The notes under the pieces: generated by a model
Database searches by the model: none
Told to the model about the DNA's origin: nothing
Seen by the model: only the letters and a program-made list of their open reading frames with translations
Program-made: the position numbers and the translations under genes
NCBI GenBank assembly: GCA_035041965.1
Contig: JAPYMA010001321.1
Coordinates: 46,773-110,772, forward strand
Origin: Anisakis pegreffii
Lineage: Eukaryota; Nematoda; Chromadorea; Rhabditida; Anisakidae
Direction of reading: 5' to 3'
Length of the DNA: 64,000 nt
Shown: piece after piece, positions 25,277 through 37,883 of the stretch
Layout: each line of letters begins with the position of its first letter
Numbering within the stretch: the first letter of the stretch is position 1

Positions 25277-26999
25277 GCGTGATGTTGTTGCATGATTAGA
25301 CGATACGATAATTTATTCAACATAAGTGTATATCATCACAAAAACGCCTCCGACGTAGTAAACATAACCCAACTGATTTCATAACCAAAGCCTACGGATC
25401 AGTTCTTGTCGTTGAATGCTTTTGTTGACCTTTCAATTTACTCACACCAATTTCTTACTCATAGCTATTTATTGATGCCCTCAATTTATATTTATTTGTT
25501 TAATTAAAATCAAACTTCTGTTATTCAAATGCTTTCGTATTGTTATTTATTGTTTTACGCTGAAATTCACTTCTTAATCGTTACACATTGTTACTGATTA
25601 TGTTGGTTGTTTTTCGATTTGTTACGCATTGAAGTGAAGAAAATGTTGTTATCGAAATGATCTCGCACTTCATCTACTGCACGAAATCCTCAAGGATATG
25701 TAATGTTTATAATCCTTCCTGAGATCCCCAACCGTGATTAATATCATTCGTGATACATCACTGGTAACTAACTATAATACAAATAGTATTCTTCCGAGTT
25801 TTTGAAGAGAAGGGATTTATTCAACGGCAGTGTAGGTTTCACGAGACTTCCAACAAAGCAGAAGAGGACGCAAGTCAGAATACTGATTCGCGTCCTTTAC
25901 AGCATTTGTACGCTTGTTCAGATTAGTTCAGGGGGATCGTTTTGGTCACATTTTCGATAAAATAACTTGTTTGTGCCTGAATTGAATTTGTGAGTTTGAA
26001 AACTTTTTGCCGAATATATTGGGGCGATATTGATGCTCCACAAAAAATTTTTAGGGAAATGAGGAATCAGTCTTAAAGTGTGTCGGCTATCTGACTGAGT
26101 CTGGGCATGGAGAGAGGCTTAGTGCTGGATTTTGTAATGAAGGAATGATCGAAAGAGTAATTATTCATTTATCTGAGATGTATAATGGATCAGTTTCTAA
26201 ATTATTGGGATGCCAATATCGAACCTACGTTATTTATCCTAGTCATCATCGACATGAAAACATGAGAACTTACTCAGGAGGTTCATGCTAACAATAAGCA
26301 ATGACATGAATCGAAATTGTCACAGAAAATGATCAGTCAAGAATTATTTCAACCACAAATCGGTCACTTTCAAACACTCATTACGGTTTTCGCTCTCTGT
26401 TGTCAATGCTACGAAAACAGTCGACGCATTACACACAATTCCACGATGCTAATAATTATCACCTTATTGTTTCAGTTTTTATCGCGCACATTCGGTTGAA
26501 CCTTCTGTTAAATCAATTTACATTTACATTTATTCACATCATTTCTTATTGCTCCTAGAACTTGCAGGTATTCTCCTCAATAATAGGTAGATTGATAGCC
26601 AACGACAGTCAGATTTACCGACATTTGCTGAAGAAGGCGATGTAACACAATTTAGAGGGGGTGATATGATTGAATAAATTTTTAAGGCAAACGCTAGTCT
26701 TCTCATGAATAAGTACTCCATCAATTCAATAGCTTCGATTTTCAATTGTATCGGAAATAAAAATTCAAAAGCTCATTGTCAATGCACAATTTTCGAAAAT
26801 AAGCACATGGAGTTGGTTTCGGCGATTTCTGATATCAGAAAATCAAACTGCATTGAGTGAAAAACATCCATTGTTCGGTGTTTTATGGCCAATCAAAGCG
26901 TTCCCTGTTGAAGAGTATTTTCATTTCAGTCTTTTCAGTGCCCAATTTCTTTGGCCTCATGTGGAACTTAATTGATTGCTGTTAACTTTGTTGCAATTA

Positions 27000-27110
27000 C
27001 TGTTATTCTTATTGCTATTATTATTAATAATAATAATATTATTATTATTATATCTGTTATTGTTTTTATTATTATTTTTATTATTGCCATTATTATTATT
27101 ATTGTTTTCG
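27000..27110. repeat. Imperfect ATT/AAT trinucleotide repeat
   Basis: Mixed TTATTATTA and AATAATAAT tracts give about 110 bp of low complexity. The poly-Ile, poly-Leu and poly-Asn frames here are artefacts of the repeat. Confidence 0.85.
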
Positions 27111-27156
27111 GGATCCCTGAGTTTTTCCATCCCTGCAATATTAATAGTCGGGAATT

Positions 27157-27231
27157 TCGGGGACCCTGTCAACGAATCCACGTCTCCGTCCCTGACAACT
27201 TTTGAACCGACCGCATTTCCAGGGTCCCCGA
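27157..27231. repeat. Perfect 12-bp inverted repeat, GC-rich
   Basis: TCGGGGACCCTG at 27157-27168 is the exact reverse complement of CAGGGTCCCCGA at 27220-27231, with a 51-bp spacer. The surrounding 150 bp is much richer in G and C than its neighbours. It could be the core or an end of a degenerate transposable element, or a transcribed hairpin. Confidence 0.75.
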
Positions 27232-27301
27232 CTACAAAATTTCGCCTCAGAGTTTACCGGTCTCCGACTTTGAAGGGAATTAGCTTTATTGTCATACTCC
27301 T

Positions 27302-27375
27302 CTTAGACTAAAAAAACTGGTCGATAAGCAGCTAACAAACGGAACGCCTGTTAAAGTTTTCACTGAAGAGGATTA
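27302..27375 (+). pseudogene. Displaced copy of the last TXNDC17 exon
   Basis: About 70 bp, including the CTTAG acceptor-like end, match 25200-25273 nearly base for base. The copy has one extra A in the A run, a few substitutions (reading NGTPVK for NETLVK), a 3-bp loss near FF, and TAC in place of the TAG stop. It lies about 2.1 kb downstream on the same strand, with no copies of the other three exons seen. It is probably a partial-duplication remnant; use as an alternative last exon cannot be excluded. Confidence 0.85.
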
Positions 27376-28736
27376 CTTTCTTTTTCAGTGGAGAGAATCA
27401 TCGATACCAGGCAGTAACAGCACAAGCATGCATGAATGCAGTTGGAATTTAATTGGATTTTTGATGAATTGGCTGTTGGATATTTGATGAAGGAATAGAA
27501 ATGATATTCCAAACAATCATCCATCAGTTAATACTTCCATTCGGATTGAATGACTTTATTAAGATTTCAATTTTTTAAAAATAAGTGAAAATGCACGCAA
27601 GAACATAGGTGGCAGAGAGTGATCATTATCAACTTTAAACAGTAATTTCAATGAATATTACAAATATTGAAGGAAGAGAATACTTTGTACACAACAATGC
27701 GTATGGTAAATAAAGTACGCAACAACAGTAAAATACAGTTCAGTGAAATGCATTCGTATTTATGAGGAAGCAACCAAAATTTGAGTCTGGTTGAGATTAT
27801 CTTCGAGTATTTCGGAAAATTTCATTTTTTTGCGTAAATAAAATTTCGTAGGCATTCTATTCACTTGAGAACAACAAGAGAGAGAGAGAGAGAGAACATT
27901 CTTGCCATGAATTCAGACGGACCTCACCTTTGACTTTCCGACTATCCAACTGAATAGCACCTGATGAATGAGACCAGAACTGCTGAGACTCGACCTCCAA
28001 CTCATTTCATTCGCTTTCAAGTAATGCCACAAAACATTCTTCTTTTCCGAACATTTCGCATGGGCAGCGATACAATGAATATAAACAAAAATGATCTTAG
28101 AAGTGCGTTTTCTACCAATAAGAGAAGCAGGCCAAAAAACACTATGAAGACAATTACGAAACGATGACTATGCAACGGTACAAACGAATAACACTGAATG
28201 GAACATATAAAAACACGTATAAATGCATTTAATGAAACGTATAAAAATATGTTTCATTCGTTTCCATCGATCGCATACAACAAAGCCTTCAATACAAAAC
28301 CAACATGAAGGCTTTGTATCACCAAGCCATCACTTGGTTCGTATTGAGTGATACCATACAAAAATTTTGATTCGGTAGCTTATCTGTCGTAGACAGCATC
28401 AATATCTTCGAAAATAAAAGCCGTATGCACGTACAATATGAACACTTCGCTTTACAATTCGTGCAAAACGCTATTTTTTGAGCACATCACGAAATAGGCT
28501 TATACTTCGACGAATATATAACACATACCTTATATTTCGATACATATATACAATTAATCGATAAATATACAACACATGCCTTATATTAACAAACGAAGTG
28601 ATTATGTATTAACATGAACTGATTACAATAATGACACACATTGATATAACAATTCAACTGATGTTACTTTCTTGAATAAGTGTAGCAAATGATGTCATGA
28701 GAGCGTGAATGCACAACAGTCGAGTGAACGAAAAAA

Positions 28737-31700
28737 TTAATTCTTTGGGCAGATTTGCAGAGCCTTTTGAAGGAAGCTGGTGAGTTTTTGGGGTTGTTTC
28801 AGTGATACTTTCATTGAGCGATCTAGAATTTGCGTGAGATTTTGACGCACACTGTCCGCATTAAACCGACCTTAAATATAACGTTTGGCTTGAGTGAGTG
28901 AAGAAACAATGCTTTCAGTAAGAAGTAGATGTGAAAAACGTGAGAAATTGCTCCGAAATCACAACGTAAGAAAACAAATTTCTTTAATAGTGTATTACCA
29001 TTTTTTATCGACTAAATTCCCTTCAGATATCTTAACTTTCCATCATTCAAAGTTGCTGTTATTTCAATCTTCATTAAAGTCACCTTCTGATTCACTAATT
29101 AAAAGGATAATTACCTGACGATCGCAGCATTGTGATCAATGGCTTAACGATACCGAAAGATATCCTTTCGTCGGGCGTTTCCTTGTAAAGCGAACAAGCC
29201 TCTGTTAACGCTTCGCTTATAGCACTCTGAAAATGCAACCAATCTAAGCCAACCACTGAAACATTGGTCAAGCAAAATCCCCATTCAACTCCTCAAATCT
29301 CAATCGGTTATTTGAAAACGAACTAATAACCACTGAAATAATACAAAACCTCAATTTCACTTGTTTCACATAGTAGGAAAAAGATTACTGAAAACAAAAT
29401 AAAAACACTCATAACAAAAAGAATGATAAAAATGACAACTAAAAATAATAGCAACAATAATATCATTATTGCCATTAATAATAACACAATCAATAATAAT
29501 AACCAGAGCAGTGATGATTAAAACAGAACAATGTGCACTTACAATCGTTTGAGCAACACTGCTTGATATTTTCGGAAAACGACTATAAGACGCACAGTTC
29601 TCTTCAGATATTTCTTCAATCGCACGACCTATACCCATCGCTATCGATTCTTTATCCTTAATTAACGAACCGATTTGAAAATTTTTATAAAACTATTTTA
29701 AAAAATTATAGGACGATACAATTTCTCAGAAGTGCTCCCTCCATATTTCAATAGGAAGGGTCGATAAAGCTCAATGAATGTAAAACAACAACAATGACAA
29801 CCTCTTGTGACAAATTCCGTTGGCTGAAACTTTCATCCAGCCAGAACGATGCCTCCCCAACGGCTGTAACAATTCGTGGAAACATCCTGTGCGCACTATC
29901 GAGAATCAATCTTCTGATTTCATCATCTTCCTCATCCTTAAAGAACACAAAAATCACTGCAAAAGAGTTCCATTCAATCAGTTTACTTTTCGATCCTTTT
30001 GAAATTGTCGAAAATTTAAAACTGAGATTTTCCTTCAGATCATATCGTGCGTTCTTATTCTCACAATAATTCAATGACACTCTTGAATCGACCGTTAAAA
30101 GCGAATATAATTTTATGCTCAGAATTATTACCTCAAAATGGGACAACCACGACTCGAAAACTTTTGAAAGATGAATCAATTCGTTCGCAACCTGAAAGGA
30201 TCAATACAGCGATAATATTTACTAATGGAAGTTTAGAACAATAAAACAAAGATTACGAGTAAAACCACTGAACAAAATGCATCAAGGATTATATTTTCAT
30301 AATTTTTTTCTTTCTTTTTCTTTCGCTTTCTTTTGGAAATTTTTTTTCGAAACCAAAGGTTTCGGAAGATGATCACAAAAACGCTTCTGAACACTATAAG
30401 ATGACAAATAAGAAGTAAGAAAATGTGACAGAACATAAGAGATCAACGAGAGAATGATCATATCGAATATTTGATGTGTTCGTCGTACCTCAGTTACACG
30501 AAATTCGGCATCGGATGAAGTGATACGACTCGATGAGAGTATTGAAACGATTTGATCGAGTTGTGCGAGCGATTGGGCCAGAGCACAGGTACTTGTGAAG
30601 AAGGGCATTCCTTTAATGACGCGCTTATCAATCGATCGAAGCGTTGGCATCAGATTGCGGATGTCCGATAGAATATCCAACACAACAGACATTAATCCAT
30701 ATCCTTCTTTGCGGGACTCTCTTCCTTAATTTCGATTATAAACATGACTGAACGTTGATATCGTTATCTTGCAGTGATGATATAAATTCCTTCAAATTGA
30801 TCAAATTCATAAAATGAGATGCAAATATGCTGCGTGATGTGAATACAGTTTTTAGAAATAAACCACAAATAGGATCATGATCATATCGATCGAATATTAT
30901 CAAATAATCATTATCTTCGATTTTCATTCACAATTAATGAGTAATGTTTTAAGTGTAATAATGACAATCAGGTCATACTTTCGGTCCGATTAATTACTGA
31001 ACCTTGCATCGATCGGATGAACTGCTTTTCATATTCCCTTTCACCATCGTTTTCTTTATCCTCTCCTTCATCTTCTTCTGTACGTCTGACTGAAATCTCT
31101 TGGTGACTGACAATTTTAGCACATGATATCTGAAGTGATCTAATTGTAAGAAAGAGAAGAATATCTGAATGTGAATGAACTGACTTTCGGCATTTGAGTG
31201 CAGTTTTGCGAATCGAAATTTTTTTTCAAACCTCAAATGCACGAATGAACAAATGGAATATCCTTCATACCTTCCGTAAGCACCAACGAACGAAAAATAC
31301 AAAGAACAATGCGCAATTATCTGCCTCGAATTTATCAACAATAAATCGATGTGAAGATTTGCTGATGAAACAAAGATAATTTTGTAAGAAATTACGCGCG
31401 AGCAGACGATTTGAAATGGTGGAACGTTTCGAGCCGAGGAGTGATTGCCGAAATTCAGCCACCGATGTCTGTCGCATACGTGCAGCTTCACTCGTCGAAT
31501 TGAAACTATAAAAAATTGACGACTCTCATTCCCAGCATAACATTTTCATTACAATAAAGCCAAGAATTAGCACTAATCTAAAATTTTCGACGATATCATT
31601 AATTCACAAACGAACAAAACTTCGAAGTGATTATGAATCTTTCTTTTTGAGTGAAGAGATCACGTGCGGTACCTGAGTGAAAAAAGACGATTAAATGAAA

Positions 31701-34700
31701 ATGCACTCAAGGAATATGACAAAAGCAGATGTAATCCTCGTCAATAAACCAACATCGCCGTCCGCATGATTGTTGACGGTCGTCCACTGTTCATTTTGAC
31801 CAGATTCGACATTTCACGACACATTCGAAACAACATTTCACCCATCATCTGCTTCTCTTTTTCAGTCACCAACGTACACGACAGATTCATCTCGATTATC
31901 TTCTCAGAAACCGATGCGAATTCATCAGCCGACATATCGCCATACATTTCTGACAGCGAGATAGAGAATGCATAAAGCGATATTCACAATGATGTACACA
32001 ACATAAATACAATCACAATCGCTTTTCAAAAAAACCGACCTGTCGGCAGCTGAAGAGAAACCATAAAAAATTTTAACAAATTTCAACTGATTCACTCAAC
32101 ATTATCTTGATAAATGCTTTTCTCCTTCCTGTTATTTTATTTTGTGAACTTTCAAAATCAATCCTAAAAATGTAATAAAAGTAATAACAGCACTTACTCA
32201 ATCGACGATCCGTCAATCGTACACATGGTAGCCATTCTCCATTCCCATCGATTGTTCTCAATTTGAAGTTATACTAAAATCATTAATTATTCAGTTTCAT
32301 GAAAAAAAAAGAAGAGAATTAAAATAAATAAAAAGGATTGAAAACATTATCGAACATGTCGATAGCCGTTAACCTTCTGATCAAATAATCAAAAATATTT
32401 CTGTTCAAACAAATAGTGAATGGACTGAATAAAAAATTTACAATATTTTCTTTTTGAAAGCGACAAAGTATGAAATTTGCACGATCCACTTCACTTTGCA
32501 ACGCCATCAGCTGCTCTTTTCGATCGACTGACTCAACTTCAAATGTAATTTCCTCCACTAACCTAAAAAAAATTCCTCAATCGTTTGTTTTGAATCAATC
32601 AATCAATCGAATCAACGTCACATTATTAAATCGTCGATTCAGCACTCGCCTCAATTATCCGTTAATGTATATCGAAAAACGAAAATAATCGCACAATGGG
32701 CGCTCAAAAATATTTTCAGCTGAAGAAGATAGTTATGTGCGCTTTTGAAGTTGTTTCATTAAGGATTTGATTGAGATAACAATTTTACTTTGTCAAACGT
32801 AAACTACGCTGAAAATATTCCAAGAAATTATCAACAGTGATGAAACATTCATACCGATTCGAAGTAATGCTAAACGATGCGCTTAACGTCTGCAGATTAT
32901 CGAGTTCAACCTCCAGCTCGTGCACTTTTTCAGATTCTTCAGTCCTCTACAACGATACAACATTGCTTCGACGAACAGCAATCAGAAATCAACGTTCGTT
33001 AATTTTCAGTAAAAAATTAATGGCAAACCGATCTCTCGCACACGATAAATTCCTTCAGTCATACCGACAAACGACAGAAAACTGAAACTGTAATAACCTG
33101 CGGTGTTTCGTGGCTGATAGTGATTCGTTGCTGACTCTGCTCGAGCTCTTTTCGACGTAATTTCATCTCCTCGTCGATCTCTCCAAGCAGTTGTTGCCTT
33201 TCTCGTTGAACGTCCGCCTTTTTATCAGCTGCCACTTGCGCTCGTACTCTATAAAACATGAAATCAAAACAGAATTGATCCACTGGTTCGGATCCTTTCG
33301 AAATTATTGTGCAATGTTGTTGAAATGTTGCAGTCAAATGAAACGACTTACAGTAATTACCTTTGAGTTTACAAACTTATCAATTAATTAGTGAAAAGAT
33401 AACGTTGACAAGACTGCTCATTCTTCGTGAAAATTATTTGTTTATTGGACTGATGTATTACTTTTAGAGATAGTAATGTTTTCCAATGATTCGGAAAAGT
33501 ATGCTTCATAATTCTTAGACACATGAAATTCGTTTCGTTATTCTTATGATTTAGCTGCATCGAAATTCCTCCGAAAGAATAATAAGCAAACAACAATCAC
33601 TAACAGAAGCAAAACAAAACAATCGACAATGCAACGTTAACCTTTCAAAATTGCTCTCCACATATTCCAGTCGCACGGAGCTGAATGAATGATCGCGCAG
33701 AATCGTTGTTTCATCACTTTTATCCAAAAGAATCAAGAAGAATCTGCAAAAAATGAGTTCTTTAAAAATTAATACCTTAAAAATAGTGAAGAAAGTAAAG
33801 ATGAAATGACGGAGCTATGAAGTACTGAAGAAGAACCAAATTTGAGTGCTTCGTAAAGAAAAGGCATCGATGTCACCTTTCATCACGAACAACAATGCGA
33901 TCTGCATTCTCGAGCGACTGGCACCGACTTTCATCGAGTGCTTTTCCATTCACATAAACACCACTGCCGTACGCTTCAACTGTCGCACTCTTTCCATTTC
34001 TGTCCAGTTTGAAGCCAACCACCATGTCCACTTTAAACGTTAATTGAATATTCATAAATACGTCGACCATACACTCGCATGTTTCAGTAGCATATTCATC
34101 GAGAAGGTTAATACTATTCAGCAGTTTCGAATTCATTGATGAAAACGAATATTATCTAATAAGTCGATGAGAAACAACTGGATTGCAAACTTCTAATTAA
34201 TTATTTCAATAGATTTTCTGACCTATTCCGACAAAAAATTACTAAGCAAATGTCGAGCATTTTACGAAAAATTTAAAATGAAGAATATTGAAAATGGGTT
34301 CTGATTACAGTGAACATGCAAGCATGACTATAGGTGGTAATAATAACGACATTACCAATTCCACACGGTGAAAATGCGAGTTCGTTGACGAGAGGTGTCC
34401 ACGTTGTCAGGGCCGGATCACGTTGTAATTCGATAACGCACGGTGCTTCAGGACAGATGAATATTGTTGCGTGCGATGATAATGCTTCAACAGCCGCTAA
34501 TCGCTCTTTTAGTTCTTCATTTTCAGTTTTTAAACCTTCAAATCGATGATACAGAAACAATTTCACTCTGCATTTGATTTTTATGAGTTCAAAACAGAAA
34601 AGTCATCATTCTAAATAAACAACAAAAATGAAGGACTAACTAAACATGACATCAATCCAAGATGTTTAGAGGATATACGGTTGAATATCTCAATGTGTTT

Positions 34701-37700
34701 GATGTTGATCTAACATCATTTGATTTCAAAGCGAAAATGATTGATGTTGATTTCAAACCATCATTTTGCAAATTACAGATAAGGAATTTGAAAAGATGGA
34801 CTTACTATTGACAAGTTCAAGGAAAGGGTCGATGTTCACTTTTGGCTTCAGTGCGACGGATGCAGCCTGAGTGGCGAAACGAAGCGTTGAGAGCGTTTCG
34901 TTCGCGAATTCGGCCGAAGGTGACACCGTCGCTAGCATCGTCGTTCGAGCGTTCCCAACCAAACAATCTTTCAGCAAACGAGTCAAAACTGAATCACGAA
35001 AACCGCATTGTCTGAAACACTTCGATTGAGAAATGAATTAACTCGTAAACTGCCTTTATGCAATCTGCAGTTTTATAGGTCATTTCATAACAGCAAAACA
35101 AAAGATTTCTCCAAGGATGGAAATGTTTTGATGGATGGAAATGTTTTTTATAATATAATGACAAACTTCCAGTAAAATGCGATATTCTACAAATCCAACG
35201 AAGTCGCGATATCGTCAGTAAGAAAACGATTTGTAAGGAAACTTTGCTGACAGAAGTGAAAATACTTTTCCGAAAGAATACAACGCAAGGAAAGAAAGTA
35301 AAAGCAGAATATAAACTTACACTCCGTCAACTGCGCTGAAAATAACGCGATGAAGCGACGATAAACTTGCATTGATCGAAATCGTTTCCTGAAATCATTT
35401 GAATGAACAGGTTATGAATAATGCTTTCTTCTTCGAATTTCTCACATTAGTATCGATAATTGACAATTTGACGATGCATTCATATTTTGTTTCAATTATC
35501 TGATCGTAGGCATTACCTCTAAATGCGAATAACCAGTGGTGTGTAAACGTTCTGAACCAGCCAGATCAACGAAATGAATACGTGACGTGATCGCGAACGA
35601 TTTCGACTCATTCCCAGCTTTTTCATTCACAGTTCTTTTATATCTGAAAATATACCGTCACTCGAAGCTATTTAAGGTAACAGACTTGGAATTTCGAATG
35701 CTGAGATCAGTTTAAATTCAAGATGAACCAAAGGAATACGAAATAAAGAACGCACAGAAGTGAGACGATTGCATGCGAACGACTCGACTGACGATTCAAC
35801 GTTGTGCTCGCAGTTGCTCGCTTTGTCCATGCACGTTGTCTCAATAACTCGAATTCCTCAAAGTTATTCACATCCACCTCAATCAAACCACTCAAATATG
35901 CCTCGTCACCACCGCGAACTCGTAATGCTTCACGAACATCACCCAATAAATCGTAAGCCTAAACACTGATTATTCATTCATTCGCCTCTCCGATTCAATA
36001 ATTCCAAAATTACACAATAACTTATTACGAGTTACACAATAACACATGTGGCTTGCTTTCGCTGAATATCAAAAGTTTTCGTTTCAGTGCATCAATCATC
36101 CTCTGCAACTTAACCAAATATCCTTCATTCTACTACATTTTATAATCTTTCAGTGATGAGATATTTCATCGAATTGTTTTGGTCGAATGCACTTATTGTA
36201 TTTCTTGAATGTTAATTCCGAATTCATATGCCGCAAAAGATCTAGACTCGCCTCCGATACAGCAAAGGCAACAAATAAACGAATAGACCTTTTCTTGATA
36301 GATCTCATAGAATGATACGGTTAATCGACGTTCTTCGACGTTCACTTCTCGGATCGCGTCAAGCAGATCTTCACAGAATCGTTGAAGAAGACCTGGATTA
36401 TTGTGATCGCCAATAATACTGAAAACACGATTATTATCATTTCACATGATACAACATGGAACCTATTTTCTCAACTTCAATGATATAAAACAGAGAACAG
36501 TTTCTGTCTGGTTCAGACCCATTCAGGCACCAAATCTGCATGGATGTTTCTCATTTTTATTTGAAGAAATTTTTTCGTATCGTAGAATCAATAATTTTCT
36601 TATTGCTAAACAATTTGTAGAAGCCGATCAAATGAGTCAAAATGATCACTGAACGGATGATAACCTGTAAGTTTTTCCGGAACCGGTTTGACCGTACGCA
36701 AATACGCAAACATTGATTCCTCTGAGAGCATGCGAAAGCAGCGGCATCGCAACTTTGTTATATACGTCTTCTTGAGTTGAATTAACGTCGAGAACGTTGG
36801 TGAATTCAAAACAATTCTGAAACTGATGACAAATTCACACGCGATTTTGAAAGATTCGATGCAATGATTTCATGAAATCTCGAGACTTTATTTGAATGTC
36901 TGTTTTGAGCAATCGAATGATGACAAAAATCATAAATTTAAAGCATGCACCACTTACAGTACATTTCTAACTAATGAATTGCATCAAATACAGACGTAAT
37001 TGGATTATTCCAGAACCTTGTTTGATTACAACATTACAAAAATAATAACCTTCTTTTGATTTGCTGTGATTTCTACCTTATTCCCTTCGATACGCAACAC
37101 TTCGTTTTGTCCTTCTTCACTTCTTTTCTCTTCAAGGAATGGGCGGACTCGTAAAGAAACCTAGAAGAATTATCATACAGTTGTCATTATTATCATGTTT
37201 ATAACCATCGCAATATCTACTGTTTCGCAGTTACTACCATCGTAAATTACGTGTTGAATCATTCTCGCCAATAGTTGTAATGAATTGTGTGAATCAAACT
37301 ATTTTTGGATGCTTCATCACGATGTCCAGCACATTTCCTCCTTTCGTTGCTATACTTTATATTGAACCAATTTAATGTTTGTTTTATTTATTAAACCTAC
37401 TCACTTGAATATTACACTTCACATCATCTGTTGTTCTCGACGCGGATTTTGACCTGACACGTCGATGAGCACTGTTCATATTCAATTTCTTTTGCTCACT
37501 TCGTGATCGTCCTCCTCCACTCCATCTGCAAATCAAATAAAGGTTTAATTTCAGTCATATTTTAGATGCTTCATAAATTCATATGCTTCAAATACGCTCG
37601 GATGAAATGCCGTTGGGCTTTGAAACAAAATACATACACTTCAAGGAGCTAGTTCACTATCATCAGTTGAACGAAATATGTATTTCGAGAACAGGAAGAT

Positions 37701-37883
37701 AGAAGAATTCTTACTCACCTCTCCGAATTGATGGAATGAAGAAAAATAAATGAAGAAAAAAATTTTAACCACAAACTTTCCAACAGGAGTCGTAGGCTGT
37801 TTGTTTAATTTTGGTCTGTCGGCAGAGTGCACAGGTTTTGGAGTATTGATACCATCCTTGAGAACGGTTGGCGCTGCCGACAT
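28737..37883 (-). CDS. Divergent kinesin motor protein with FHA-like segment (kinesin-3/KIF14-like)
   Basis: The N-terminus MSAAPTVLKDGINTPK (ATG at 37883) follows TTTCAG and nine bases, a likely trans-splice site. A basic Ser-rich lead precedes the motor: VRPFLEEK-type start near 37140, P-loop FAYGQTGSGKTY near 36680, NPGLLQRFCEDLL and VSFYEIYQEK near 36300-36400, switch I NRQSSRSHAI near 35780, switch II FVDLAGSER near 35550, LTRLLKDCL and ETLSTLRFATQAA near 34860-34990. All ATPase motifs are intact, yet two normally fixed spots differ: INASL for IN(K/R)SL and CGFRDS for (I/V)PYRDS. An FHA-like piece follows at about 33740-34030 (VYVNGKALDES). Coiled coil at 33070-33250 and weakly conserved helical exons run down to LQKALQICPKN and the stop at 28737. 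ETLSTLRFA and VNIDP favour kinesin-3. Exons below about 33000 are less certain, and a second gene there is possible. Confidence 0.8.
29395..29525. repeat. AAT-rich simple repeat in a kinesin intron
   Basis: Imperfect AATAATAAT and AACAAT tracts occupy the intron between two of the 3' kinesin exons. No gene frame is involved. Confidence 0.7.

Larger units (their letters stand above)
25277..28736. other. Convergent intergenic region
   Basis: About 3.5 kb separates the rightward block from the leftward block. It contains a 7-bp hairpin (25865-25871 with 25890-25896), ATT repeats near 27000-27110, a GC-rich inverted repeat near 27157-27231, a copy of the last TXNDC17 exon at 27302-27375, a short (GA)n near 27880-27897 and degenerate AT-rich repeats around 28190-28600. 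No additional gene was recognised. Confidence 0.6.

Noticed and set aside
26957..27311. Poly-Asn, poly-Ile and poly-Leu ORFs on both strands
   Set aside because: All derive from the ATT/AAT repeat and the neighbouring GC-rich segment.
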